Part shown: positions 32,439-41,100 of the stretch, piece after piece
Numbering within the stretch: position 1 is the first letter of the stretch
Layout: the number at the start of each line of letters is the position of its first letter
IMG/VR virus record: IMGVR_UViG_3300036832_001439
Location: 1-42,695 of that record
From: a virus
DNA: 42,695 nucleotides
Reading direction: 5' to 3' (one strand)
Notes under the pieces: generated by a model
What the model saw: the letters and a program-made list of their open reading frames with translations, nothing else
What the model was told of the DNA's origin: nothing
The model's database searches: none
Made by a program: the position numbers and the translations under genes

Positions 32439-32671
32439 GGCTCATCGTCACCGTGGATGGCAATGGCTGCGTTGGCCCACATCATGGTGTTCTGCAGGTG
32501 GGTCAGCGCCAGGGAGGTCTCGCGGCACTTGGGCAGTGAGTCGGCCAGCGAGCGGGCCAGGGCGTAGCAGCGGGTGCGCACCTCCTCGTGCATCGGCCCG
32601 GTCAGGTCGGTGGCCGGGTGGAAGCTGAAGCGCTGGTACAGGTCGTCGGACTTGGAGATCGGCTCAGTCAT
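32435..32671 (-). CDS. Acb2/Tad1-like protein (probable anti-CBASS/anti-Thoeris sponge)
   Basis: ATG 32671 overlaps the preceding stop by 8 bases; the frame upstream is shadow. The 78-aa protein has F-S-F-H-P near the start, R-x-x-x-x-x-LA in the helix, and PKCRETSLALTHLQNTMMWA ending in NAAIAIHG. The S-R-E-x-S-L-A-L-T-x-L-x-x-x-M-x-W-A-N-A-A-I-A motif is the hallmark of the Acb2/Tad1 hairpin domain (DUF7681-type) in phages. Known members form oligomers that sequester cyclic dinucleotides or other second messengers of CBASS/Thoeris, blocking host defence signalling. Length (70-100 aa) fits. Here it is wedged between the prohead protease and the HExxH gene, translated with the capsid genes. 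The ligand cannot be told from sequence. Confidence 0.75.
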   Translation of the reverse strand: MTEPISKSDDLYQRFSFHPATDLTGPMHEEVRTRCYALARSLADSLPKCRETSLALTHLQNTMMWANAAIAIHGDDEP

Positions 32672-34322
32672 CAATGAGCACCTCCTCCCGATGGCCCTTG
32701 CCGTGGATGCTGAAGCCCTTGCGCTTGCCGATCTTGACGTCGCTCCAGACGTCCGGGTCGTGCACCTGCATGCCGATCCACCAGCCCAGCGGCACGGTCT
32801 CGGGCAGCTGCAGGGCGGCACGCTTGTCCGGGGTCATCACGAAGGACTCGATCATGTCGGCGACCTTGTGCACGTCACCGTCCACGGCGCGGCGGTGCAT
32901 GTCGCCACCGATGCGGCTACCCAGCACGTAGTCGTAGGCGGCCTTCTCGATGTCCTCGATCTCGATCAGGTCGTTCTGCTTGTCGATCACGTCCTTGCCG
33001 TCGACCTTGACCACCGAGCACCAGCCGAAGCACTGCTGGCGGTCCTCATCGACCTTGCTGATCAGGCCACTGATGTCGATTTCTGGAGTTACGGCGTCTG
33101 TCTTATGGACCGATTTCGTGGCGCCCTTGCCGGATGCGTGGGTCTGCTCCTTGCCGCCGGTGTGCAGCTGGCCGCCGGCCTTGCGGCCCGCGGTCTTGCC
33201 TTTGTGCTTGCCCTTGGGGATCTGCACCGACCGCGCGGTCTGGCGGGTGGGCAGCACCCGGCCCTTGATCTGCGGCGGGTCGACCTTGGGCGCCTTCAGT
33301 GGGGTGAGCTTGATGTTGGCGGAGGTGGTTTCGTATCCAAATCCAGCTTTGCCAACCGCGCCCAGATCCGCTGCGACCGCCGCGCCGAGAGCCAGCGCCT
33401 CAGCCTTGTCGATCCGACCGTCAGCATGCGCATGCAGGATCATCTCCTGGGCTTGGTCCCAGGCCTTGACCATATCGGCTTGCTTCGGCTTGGACTGGTG
33501 CAGCAGGCGGGTGGCGATGGCCTCGCCGCCGAGGTTCGCGGTGTGCAGCGCGGCGGCTCCGACGACCAGGCCGGCGCTGATGCGCGGATTCTCACGTGCC
33601 ACCGTCGCGCCGGCCTTGACTGCACCGGGCAAGCGTCCCAGCAGATGGCCAGCGCCGGTGCCCATCGGCTTGAGCGCCTCGGCCGAGCCCTGGGTGACCG
33701 GCTTGGTGCTGAACTGGCGCACCGCGCGCATCGAGGACTTCATCCCCTCGGCCACCGAGGGTCCGGTCTTGGCGTTGCGCAGCGCACCGGGGATGTGGCG
33801 CAGGTGCTTGGGCAGCGAGACCGCGCTGATGCCCGCGCCGATGGCCGTGGTGCCCAGCCCGATGTTGTGGGTGACCTTGTCCTTGTCGATCTTCTGGAAC
33901 CTGATCGAGCGGACGTCAGTCTCGATCTTGCGTCGGCCCCGGCCCTTGGTGTGCCCGCGCCCGTTACGCCACACCGGTGACGGGACGTGCACGTCTGCAC
34001 TGCTGGGCTCGGATTTCGCCACCCGCGCAACACGCAATGCTGAGGCGATACCCCGGTCGACAGCACCAATGCGCGGCAACTTCATGGCGGCGGCATCGAA
34101 CACCTTCGGATGCACTGCCAGTGCTCCGACAGTTCCAACAGCAGTGGCTGTTCCGACGGCAGCCTTTTTCCCGGGGGACATCGGCGGCTTGACGACACCG
34201 TTCGCCTTGTAGACGGTGTCGTAGACCTCGGCGGGATTGAACCCCGGGAACAGCGTCTCGCAGATCTGCCGGAATCCGGGGTCCAGGTCAGCCAACTTGC
34301 TCACCACGGCGGCACTGTCCAT
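32664..34322 (-). CDS. XkdF-type prohead protease with long N-terminal extension
   Basis: ATG 34322, 552 aa. The C-terminal 145 residues fit XkdF/S78-type prohead proteases: FGWCSVVKVDGKDVIDKQND, IEKAAYDYV, then GGDMHRR (H476), MIESFVMT (S493) and GWWIGMQVHD; H476 and S493 are the candidate catalytic pair. The other 400 residues are unusual: a short helical start (FRQICETLFPGF), a Gly/Ala-rich hydrophobic region (AAVGTATAVGTVGALAV), basic segments and a His/Lys/Gly-rich linker before the protease. Typical XkdF is about 130-200 aa, so this is a fusion. It should cleave scaffold and other head proteins, perhaps including its own extension. Confidence 0.8.
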   Translation of the reverse strand: MDSAAVVSKLADLDPGFRQICETLFPGFNPAEVYDTVYKANGVVKPPMSPGKKAAVGTATAVGTVGALAVHPKVFDAAAMKLPRIGAVDRGIASALRVARVAKSEPSSADVHVPSPVWRNGRGHTKGRGRRKIETDVRSIRFQKIDKDKVTHNIGLGTTAIGAGISAVSLPKHLRHIPGALRNAKTGPSVAEGMKSSMRAVRQFSTKPVTQGSAEALKPMGTGAGHLLGRLPGAVKAGATVARENPRISAGLVVGAAALHTANLGGEAIATRLLHQSKPKQADMVKAWDQAQEMILHAHADGRIDKAEALALGAAVAADLGAVGKAGFGYETTSANIKLTPLKAPKVDPPQIKGRVLPTRQTARSVQIPKGKHKGKTAGRKAGGQLHTGGKEQTHASGKGATKSVHKTDAVTPEIDISGLISKVDEDRQQCFGWCSVVKVDGKDVIDKQNDLIEIEDIEKAAYDYVLGSRIGGDMHRRAVDGDVHKVADMIESFVMTPDKRAALQLPETVPLGWWIGMQVHDPDVWSDVKIGKRKGFSIHGKGHREEVLIDD

Positions 34323-34348
34323 AGCCCCAGCCTCTCTGTGCTGTCAGG

Positions 34349-34537
34349 TCAATCCCGCAGATCGCGCATCCAGATGACCGAATCGGGCCAGTCGCGCAGC
34401 TGCTCGGCCAGGTGCTCGCCACACAGGTAGTGCGGCATGGCGCTGTGCGCCAGCAGCGCCACGTAGGCGGCCGGCGCGCGGCAGTGCTCGCCCTCGTGCA
34501 GCACGTCGGCGTAACAGCGCGGGCGGGTGTCGGCCAT
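34349..34537 (-). CDS. Small zinc-finger-like protein (62 aa)
   Basis: ATG 34537 is chosen; an upstream GTG/ATG in frame (34564) would place the start inside the terminator. Residues C8, C19, C39 and H42 (RCY...HCRAPAAY...YLCGEH) form a likely C2CH zinc site, found in small actinophage proteins. The function is unknown; it may be a regulatory or adaptor peptide. It lies directly upstream of the prohead protease gene. Confidence 0.6.
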   Translation of the reverse strand: MADTRPRCYADVLHEGEHCRAPAAYVALLAHSAMPHYLCGEHLAEQLRDWPDSVIWMRDLRD

Positions 34538-34549
34538 TGCTCTGGATAG

Positions 34550-34590
34550 CACGAAGCCCCCCACCCCGGCAGGGAGCAGAGGGCTTCGTG
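34550..34590 (-). terminator. Hairpin after the secreted-protein gene
   Basis: CACGAAGCCC (34550-34559) and GGGCTTCGTG (34581-34590), a perfect 10-bp stem, just downstream of the stop at 34604 on the minus strand. No T tract; likely terminator or processing site at the downstream border of the secreted-protein cassette. Confidence 0.7.
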
Positions 34591-34603
34591 GGCCGGTGAG
34601 GTC

Positions 34604-35143
34604 CTAGTGCGCGAGCACGTGCCGCTCGATCGGGCCGCTGGCGCCGATGTGCTCGATGAACAGGTCGGGGTGGTTGCGGTCGGCACCGACGGTGTCGACC
34701 TCCAGGTGGTAGGTGCCGTATCCGGTGATGCCGCGATCCGCGCCGTAGCCAGCGATGATGCGGTAGGTGCCGCGCTCGGTGTAGGTGTCCAGGCAGGTCA
34801 CCGCGTCAAAACGGTTGTGGGCGGTCCCGGCCAGCGTGTGATGGGAGACGAGCAGCCAGCCGTTCGGGAAGACGAACTTGTCCAGGTTGTCGTTGATCTG
34901 CACGTCACGGCCTCGGGCGTGGATGAGGCCGTTGGCAATCACGACAGGCTGGGCGTCCGGACTGGTGGACAGGATCTGGAAGCGCTCGAAGCCACGCACG
35001 ACCGGTCCGGGCGGCGGCGTGCAAACGCACGCGGTGACCGGCGCTGGCGTGGGTGTGGTGCCGGCGCCGGCGGAACTGGCCAGGCCGAACACACTCAACA
35101 CCGAGGTCAGTGCGGCTACGACGAACAGGGCGTACTTCTTCAT
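34604..35143 (-). CDS. Secreted beta-rich protein (phage-encoded, moron-like)
   Basis: ATG 35143 with GGGGGG in front. The 179-aa protein begins with a clear Sec signal peptide: MKKYALFVVAALTSVLSVFG then ASSAGAG as a probable cleavage region. The mature part contains C-V-C near its start, then repeated strands (VIANGLIHARGRDVQIND, NGWLLVSHH, AVTCLDTYTERGTYRI, GITGYGTYHLEV). The GTY...GITGYGTY pattern is common in secreted actinobacterial proteins of unknown function, with a small beta-barrel look. It lies as a single gene with its own promoter and hairpins on both sides. It may alter the host surface (for example blocking re-infection) or act in lysis; this is inference. Confidence 0.75.
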   Translation of the reverse strand: MKKYALFVVAALTSVLSVFGLASSAGAGTTPTPAPVTACVCTPPPGPVVRGFERFQILSTSPDAQPVVIANGLIHARGRDVQINDNLDKFVFPNGWLLVSHHTLAGTAHNRFDAVTCLDTYTERGTYRIIAGYGADRGITGYGTYHLEVDTVGADRNHPDLFIEHIGASGPIERHVLAH

Positions 35144-35191
35144 GGGCCCCCCTGAGGCTGTTGGCGCTCCCCCGTCGGGCGCGCTCGCCAG

Positions 35192-35221
35192 AGCCTGCCC
35201 TGCGCTGCCCGCTTAGGTCAA
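35192..35221 (-). promoter_or_regulatory. Streptomycete-like promoter before the secreted-protein gene
   Basis: On the minus strand: TTGACC (35216-35221), an 18-base spacer, then CAGGCT (35192-35197). This is close to the actinobacterial vegetative consensus TTGACn-N16-18-TAGRRT. The ATG at 35143 lies about 42 bases downstream of the predicted start. Confidence 0.55.
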
Positions 35222-35253
35222 GCACAGGTGAAGCGACACGCACGCAGACACGA

Positions 35254-35297
35254 CACAGCCCCCCGGCCGCGCAGGAGGCTTGGTACGGGGGGCTGTG
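35254..35297 (-). terminator. Strong hairpin after the Pro-rich gene
   Basis: CACAGCCCCCCG (35254-35265) pairs with CGGGGGGCTGTG (35286-35297), a 12-bp perfect stem, just beyond the stop at 35315. It separates the Pro-rich gene transcript from the secreted-protein cassette. No T tract follows on the minus strand. Confidence 0.75.
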
Positions 35298-35314
35298 CGC
35301 CTAGAGGCTAGCGA

Positions 35315-36274
35315 CTACCTCGGGTCCACCACCGGCTGATCGGGCGGAAGGCCCTGATCCGGATGCGGGAGATCGCCAGGAAGTGTCTGATCTGGCTGAC
35401 CTCCGGGCTGCTGGGGCGGGTTCTCGGGCAGTCCCTGATCGGGTCGCGGGAGATCACCGGGCAGCGTCTGGTCAGGAGCGCCAGGCGCACCAGGCGTCTC
35501 GGGCAGGCCCTGGTCGGGCTTGGGCAGGTCGCCGGGCAGCGTGTGGTCCGGGCGCTCACCACTGCCGCCGCCCTCACCGCCACCGGAACCGGAGTCCGCG
35601 GACGGAATCCAGCACCAGGCCGGACCCGCGTTGAACAGCCCGACCACCCAGTCGCCGGGCAGCCCGCTCGCCGGTGGTGTCGGGACGTAGCCGGGCAGGT
35701 CGGCACTGACGTAGTACGAGGGCACGGCGAAGGCGCGCACCAACTGCTCACCCTGTTGCAGCCAGGTCCAGATGCCCCGGGTCATGTCCGGCACCTCGGG
35801 GTGCTGGGGCAGCTGGTCGGGGTCGATGCTCGGGTACCCGGTGGGCGGGTCGGGCCAGATCACCGGCGGGTAGAAGATCGGGTGCTCGGGGCTGCCGCTT
35901 TCCGGCGGGACCGGCGGCGGCAGCACGATCGGGTGGGTCGGGACGCCGGGTTGGCTCGGCGGCCAGTAGATCGGCGGGGTGGGCACCGGGAGCGGCGCTC
36001 CGCCCCAGATGCCGGGAGGCGTGCCACCGGGCGCGATGGGGTGTGCCGGATACGGCGGCTGGCCACCGGGCGCAATCGGATGCGCCGGTCCAATGGGCAG
36101 ACCCTGGTCCGGATAGGGCGGGTAGTAGATGGGCGGCATCGGGACGTTGCCACCGCCACCCGGGGCGATGGGGTGCGCAGGCCAGCCCGGCACGCCGAAG
36201 CCCGGGTCGACCGGGCCGCTCGGCGGCGTGAACTCGGGTACCCAGGCATTGACGACGACGTTCCTCCAGGCCAT
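35315..36274 (-). CDS. Proline-rich repeat virion-region protein
   Basis: ATG 36274, 319 aa. Almost a third of the residues are Pro or Gly. The N-terminal half repeats PAHPIAPGG three times plus variants (THPIVLPPP, EHPIFYPP); the middle holds one ordered-looking region (GIWTWLQQGEQLVRAFAVPS to AGPAWCWIPSA) and the C-terminal part repeats PDQTLPGDLP-x-PDQGLP (three copies, one starting PDHT). Such chains adopt polyproline-like fibres; capsid head fibres or flexible linkers are known with this type of composition. Function unknown. It follows the gpF-like gene. Confidence 0.65.
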   Translation of the reverse strand: MAWRNVVVNAWVPEFTPPSGPVDPGFGVPGWPAHPIAPGGGGNVPMPPIYYPPYPDQGLPIGPAHPIAPGGQPPYPAHPIAPGGTPPGIWGGAPLPVPTPPIYWPPSQPGVPTHPIVLPPPVPPESGSPEHPIFYPPVIWPDPPTGYPSIDPDQLPQHPEVPDMTRGIWTWLQQGEQLVRAFAVPSYYVSADLPGYVPTPPASGLPGDWVVGLFNAGPAWCWIPSADSGSGGGEGGGSGERPDHTLPGDLPKPDQGLPETPGAPGAPDQTLPGDLPRPDQGLPENPPQQPGGQPDQTLPGDLPHPDQGLPPDQPVVDPR

Positions 36275-36360
36275 GACGCAGATCTCCGATCATTGGGGAA
36301 GTGTGTGTTCTTCCTAGCACCGACGGCCCCGAAATACAGGGCATGCAGCAGGATTTCTGC

Positions 36361-38106
36361 TCAGTTCGATCGCTGCAGCCGATAGCCGTACTGACGCTGG
36401 TTGACCATGCGCCACAGCTGCAGTGCCTTGGTGGGAAGCGGCGGCGGGCCTTCCACATGCCGCACCGTCACCGGCACGTTCTTGATCCCCATCGCGTCAG
36501 CGATCTCCAGCCGGTGGTGGCCGTCCCAGACCTCGGCGGCCCGCTTGCCGTCACCGTGGTAGATGCGCATCTGCACCGGGTGGGTGAAACCCTTGCGGCC
36601 CATGTTCGCCTCCAGCGCGGCCAGGTAGCCGGCCTCGCGGCTGGCCGGCGGGAAGCGGTAGTTGCGCAGCGAAGCACTGCTGATGAGGTACGTGCCCTCG
36701 GGATGGCTCTGTTGGGTGATCACCGTGCCCTGCGGCATGTCGGAAGCGCCCTTGTGCTTGCGGTACAGCTTGCGCGGCACCACCCCGCTGCTGACCGCGT
36801 AGCCGTGCTTGGTCTGCTGCCGGATGCCGTACAGGTCGGCGGCCTCGCGCGCGCCCGCGAGGGCGAGCGCACCGCCGGCGACGAACAGGCCGGCCTTGCC
36901 CCGCGGATGCAGCTGCGGGCTGAAGGCCTTGCCCAGATCGTCGTTGTAGTTGTCCTCGGCCCACGGTGGGGTGGCATCGCGGATCAGGTCGCTCAGCTGG
37001 CTGCGCAGCCGCGCTCGGTGCTCCTTGGTCCGGCTGAACCGCGCAGTGTGGGTGATGATGCCTGCCTCGATGGCTGATTCAGGAACGACCGAGCAGCGGC
37101 AGTTCGGATGTGCCGGCGGCACCCACAGCTGCGTGTCGTGGCGCAGCACGCCATGGTGGGCCCGCACCGTGAAGGGGCTGTCGATCTCGACGGCCACGCT
37201 GTCCATCGGTGCGCAGACCGGGCAGACCCGTTCGTCAACGGCTGTCACCCACACTTTCCGTGCCCCAGTGGGTAAGTAGCCGCGCTGCACCGCGTTCATC
37301 ATCGTCAGCTGGGTGCCGAAGTTGCGGGCCACCTGGGTTTCGTTCTCTACCACCAGGTTGGCCCGACGGCTCAGGTAGAGCTTGCCGACATCCCTGGCGA
37401 AGTCCAGCGGGCCTGGAGTCCTTCTGCTGGCCAGATACAACTGCAGCCGCTGCTGGGCTACGCCGACCACGGACATGGATTGACCCGGTGGCAGCCCCGC
37501 CACGCTGTAGAGGATCTGGTTGATCCAGGCGTCAGCCAAGGTGGTGTTGCTCAACGTCCGCAGGCTGACCAGCATGCCTTCCGCGGACTGTTCTCCGAGT
37601 CCGGCTCCCAGCTGCCGGGCATAGTTGGCCGCCCAGCGGTCGGCCAGTGCGGTGCTGGCCCCGCGGTTGGGCAGCGTGACCACCTCGTTGCGCCGGTAGA
37701 CAGCGGGGTTACTCAGTGCTGAGAGTGCGGTGCCGACCCCGTACCGCGCAGCATTTTGCAACCCTGGGGTGAGCGCTGCAGCCACCGATGCCGCGGTGTT
37801 GGCGATGATGGCCCGCTTCAGCTGCCGGCCACCCTCAGAGATCAAGATATGAATGTCGGACCGACGCGCCGAGGGCATAGTCGGATTCCCAGAAACTCCT
37901 GCTAAAGTCCAAGATCGTTTACCGAGAGCAAGAACAACGGCTCCGGAAAGAGCGAGCGCCAGCGAGTGAGAGACGGAACGGCTGTTCGGCTCTAAAAGGG
38001 AGGGGGTAGCAGGAGAAGCCAGGCCGGATGGCAGATCCTCAGGGCGAAGGTCATCAGGGCTGAACGAAGTGAAGCTCTGAGGAGTGAAGCTCAGAGGAAC
38101 GGACAT
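36361..38106 (-). CDS. Mu gpF-like minor head protein fused to a ParB-like domain
   Basis: Start ATG 38106 gives 581 aa; ATG 37878 would give 505 aa and removes an unusual Ser/Pro/Leu-rich N-terminus. The middle matches the Mu F / SPP1 gp7-type minor head domain: ENETQVARNFGTQ, WVTAVDERVCPVCAPMD (C295/C298), PPAHPNCRC (C336/C338). The C-terminal 130 residues contain VWDGHHRLEIADAMGI with DGHHR at 528-532 and VPVTVRHVE, as in ParB/Srx-fold domains. A Gly/Ala-rich hydrophobic segment (RGKAGLFVAGGALALAGARE) lies between. F-like proteins join the portal inside the head and can be ejected with DNA. The ParB-like fusion is uncommon. Confidence 0.8.
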   Translation of the reverse strand: MSVPLSFTPQSFTSFSPDDLRPEDLPSGLASPATPSLLEPNSRSVSHSLALALSGAVVLALGKRSWTLAGVSGNPTMPSARRSDIHILISEGGRQLKRAIIANTAASVAAALTPGLQNAARYGVGTALSALSNPAVYRRNEVVTLPNRGASTALADRWAANYARQLGAGLGEQSAEGMLVSLRTLSNTTLADAWINQILYSVAGLPPGQSMSVVGVAQQRLQLYLASRRTPGPLDFARDVGKLYLSRRANLVVENETQVARNFGTQLTMMNAVQRGYLPTGARKVWVTAVDERVCPVCAPMDSVAVEIDSPFTVRAHHGVLRHDTQLWVPPAHPNCRCSVVPESAIEAGIITHTARFSRTKEHRARLRSQLSDLIRDATPPWAEDNYNDDLGKAFSPQLHPRGKAGLFVAGGALALAGAREAADLYGIRQQTKHGYAVSSGVVPRKLYRKHKGASDMPQGTVITQQSHPEGTYLISSASLRNYRFPPASREAGYLAALEANMGRKGFTHPVQMRIYHGDGKRAAEVWDGHHRLEIADAMGIKNVPVTVRHVEGPPPLPTKALQLWRMVNQRQYGYRLQRSN

Positions 38107-38169
38107 CAGGCCGCCAGCCTTCTCCTGCGTAGGGGGATGATCTTCATTTGATCTTGGAGATGATCTTCG
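37879..38169. other. Compositionally odd stretch between two virion genes
   Basis: This 290-bp stretch covers the 5' extension of the gpF-like gene and the gap to the previous gene. On the plus strand it is purine-rich and less GC-rich than its surroundings; on the minus strand it would encode many Ser, Leu and Pro with T-ending codons and a TTA. It has repeated AGTGAAGCTC (38068 and 38083), a CTCTGA/TCAGAG hairpin (38075-38096) and GATGATCTTC twice (38136 and 38159). It could be the real N-terminus, an insertion, or a noncoding element. Confidence 0.45.
38136..38168. repeat. Direct repeat GATGATCTTC
   Basis: Two perfect 10-bp copies at 38136-38145 and 38159-38168, just after the 1104-aa gene's stop (38170) on the minus strand. 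Possibly a protein-binding site or insertion trace. Confidence 0.5.
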
Positions 38170-41100
38170 TCAGGCCACCTTCGTGATCCACAACTGGCCG
38201 TTGCGCTTGCTCAGCACATAGCGCGGCTGCTCCTGCTTGTGCACGTTCTCCAGTTCCTCGATGACCTCGTCCACCTGGTCGCGCACCGCCTGCATCGGCA
38301 TCGGCAGGCCGTTCGGGCCGCGCAGCTTGAGGTCCGGGTGCTGGCCGTGCAGATCGGCCAGCGCCTCCTTGACCTTCGCCCAGCCCGCGGCCGAGTTGTC
38401 GTGCTCGTCCACCCGCTCGTGGGCAACCTCCAGGTGCTTGTTCTTGGCCGCCCAGTCCTCGTGTTCCGGGTTGTCCTCGGTGTCGCCGGGATCGGGCTCC
38501 TCGCGCTGGTGGGCCTCATACGTGCCGCGCAGCCCCGCCTTGAGCGAGTCGGCGAAGTCGCTGTGCTCGCGCTGCAACTCACCCGTGCGGTGCTTGACCT
38601 TGGCCTCCTCCTCCTTGGCCGCTGCCGCGCCGGCGTCCGCATCGTCGCCGCCGCCGACCCCGGCGTTGAGAATCGCCTCCTGCAGGTGCCAGCGGTCCTC
38701 CTCGGGCGTGCCCAGGTCCGTCTCGTGCCGCTCGGCCTGGCGCTCCAGCCCGACCAGCCGCTTGGCCGCCGGGATGAAGTCGGTGCGCGCCTTGTTGCCG
38801 TTCGGGGTGCCGGGCGGATAGAGCGCCTCGGCCAGGTCCACCGGGCGGTGCTCCTGGTAGGCCATCGGGTGGCGGTCCTGGTCCCACTCCTCGGCGTGCT
38901 TCTTCGGGTCGTAGGCCTTGCGCGCGCCTTCTTGCATCTGGGCGCGCAGCGCGATGTTCTCCTTGCTGGCCAGCTGGTCGCGAATGCCCCGGTAGACGTC
39001 CTTGAGGTTCTCCTTCTCCAGCACGGTCATCGCCGTGTCGTCGTTGGAGTCCCCGTGCACCCGGGTGCGGGTGAGCGGCGTCTTGCCGTGCGCATCCTCC
39101 ACGTAGGTCTTGGTGCCGTGCGGGTTGTCCGCCCAGGCGTCGCGGAAGGCCTGCCGGTTGCCGGCGTACTGGGAGATCAGGTTGTCCCTGATGCCCTTGG
39201 ACGCGTTGTACTTGTGCGTCGCGAGCACCAGGTTGTACATGTCCTTCTCCTCCTGGCCCATCTCCCCCCAGCGGCCTGGCCGCCCGCTGCCCTGAGCCCC
39301 GGTGCCACCACCCAGGCGCCGGCGCTCGCGCTCGGCAGCCTCCGCGGCCTCCCTGGCCTTGCGCCGTGCCTCGGGCGTGTTGGCCGCCAGGTTCTGTGGA
39401 TCGCGGTAGGGGTTGTTGCGCCAGTTCTGGTAGTGCGCCAGGTCCCCGCGCACCTTGCCGCCGGACAGCGTGGACACGCCCTTCGCGTCCTTGTCGGTGG
39501 CCAGCCGCTTGATGTCGCCGGCGATGGTCGGGTCGAAGTAGCCCACCAGCGCGTCCTGGCTCTTGATGTGCCGGGCCTTGACGTAGCCCTCGTCAATCTC
39601 GGCGCTGTTGCCGATGCGCTGCAGGTGGCTCGGCGCCCCGCCCTCGATCGGCTTGCCGTCGCGGTCCAGTTCGCTATCGCCCGTGCGGTCCCAGAACCGC
39701 TGGTCGTGCGGCTTGGTGTAGGTGGCCGATTTGATGTAGTACGGGTACATCGACTGCAGCGAGGTCAGCGCGTACTGGTAGCCCTCGCCGTCCAGGCGGA
39801 TAGTGCGCCCCTTGCCGCTGTGCTGCTCGCGGACCTTGCGGTCGGCGTCGTTGTGGGCGTTCTGCTCCAGGTTGGCATCGTTCGGGTTGGCTACCCGGTA
39901 GGCGTTCACCCAGTCCTCGTACTGGCCCTCATCGACCTCGCCGCGGGCGTGCACCTTGCCCTCCTTGACCGCGTCCAGCAGCTTGCCGTAGCGCTTGCTC
40001 ATCCCCAGCGCGATGTCCCCGAAGCGCTTGTTGTGGGTGAAAGCCGGGTCGAACTCCACCTCGTAGGTGCCCTGCCGGCTGGCCACCGTGAACTTCTTTC
40101 CGCCGCTGACGCTGGCCGCGTAGATGTCCTCGGTGGTCGGCCCGCCGGTGGACCGGGTGCGGATGTAGGAACCGTTCTTCATCCGGTGCATGCCGGACAG
40201 CTTGAAGGGCAGATAGTGGTCATCGCCGTAGCCGTGCGCCTCGTTGATCACCTCGCCCTTGCGGTCGAGCAGGTAGCCGTGACTCGGCGCGGTGTAGCCG
40301 CTGGCCAGGTTGAGCGCGTGGGTGGCCGCGTGCGGGATGTTGGTGGCGATGCGGCCCACCAGCGCATCGTGGTAGCGACTGACCTGCTCCTCCTTGGTGC
40401 CGCCCGGCTCCTTGGTGGGCAGGTTCTTGGCGTCCACCTTGCGCTCCACGCCGCGGTACTTGTAGGCGCTCTTGCGCCCGTGCGGGCCCAGCACCTTCTC
40501 GGCGTCCTCGCCGTGGGAACCCACGAAGTGGCCTACCTTGGCGGCCACCTGGGCCTTGGGTGAGCCGGCCGCGATGGCACCAAGCGCCTTGGCACCGGAC
40601 TCGATGTGGGTGTAGGCCATACCCACGTCCGAGCCGTAGTTCGCGTTCTCGTGGTTGAGCCAGGCCTGGTGGAAGTTCATCCCCTCGCGCCCGATCGCGC
40701 CGCCAGCCACCGCCGCACTGGTCGCCGGGGAGACCCCCAGGGCCTGCATCAGGTTGAAGCTGTGATCGCCCATGGTCAGGTCGTCACCCTTGATGCCGGC
40801 GCCGCGCTCACCGAGCAGCCGCTCCCCGCGCTTGAGCTTGGGCAGCTGGCCGCGGCTGGGCACCACATCGCGGACATTGCCCTTCTTGTCCTTGATCCGG
40901 TACACCACGTCCTGGGAGCGCCGGCCCGCGCCGGCGATGGCAGCCGCGTGGGTCAGGATCGCCTGGTTGCGCATGTGCTCGGCATAGGAGGGGCCGTAGT
41001 CCCCCTCGTGCGCCAGCCCGGGCGCAGCCGTGTAGGAGCCGCGCTGGGCCCGCTCGCGAGCGACGTCACCCGCTGCGTGCATCGCGCCCACGAACGAACT

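Noticed and set aside
38239-40563. 774-codon open frame on the plus strand opposite the 1104-aa gene
   Set aside because: Antisense shadow of the coding strand; Val/Leu-rich low-information sequence typical of third-position GC bias.
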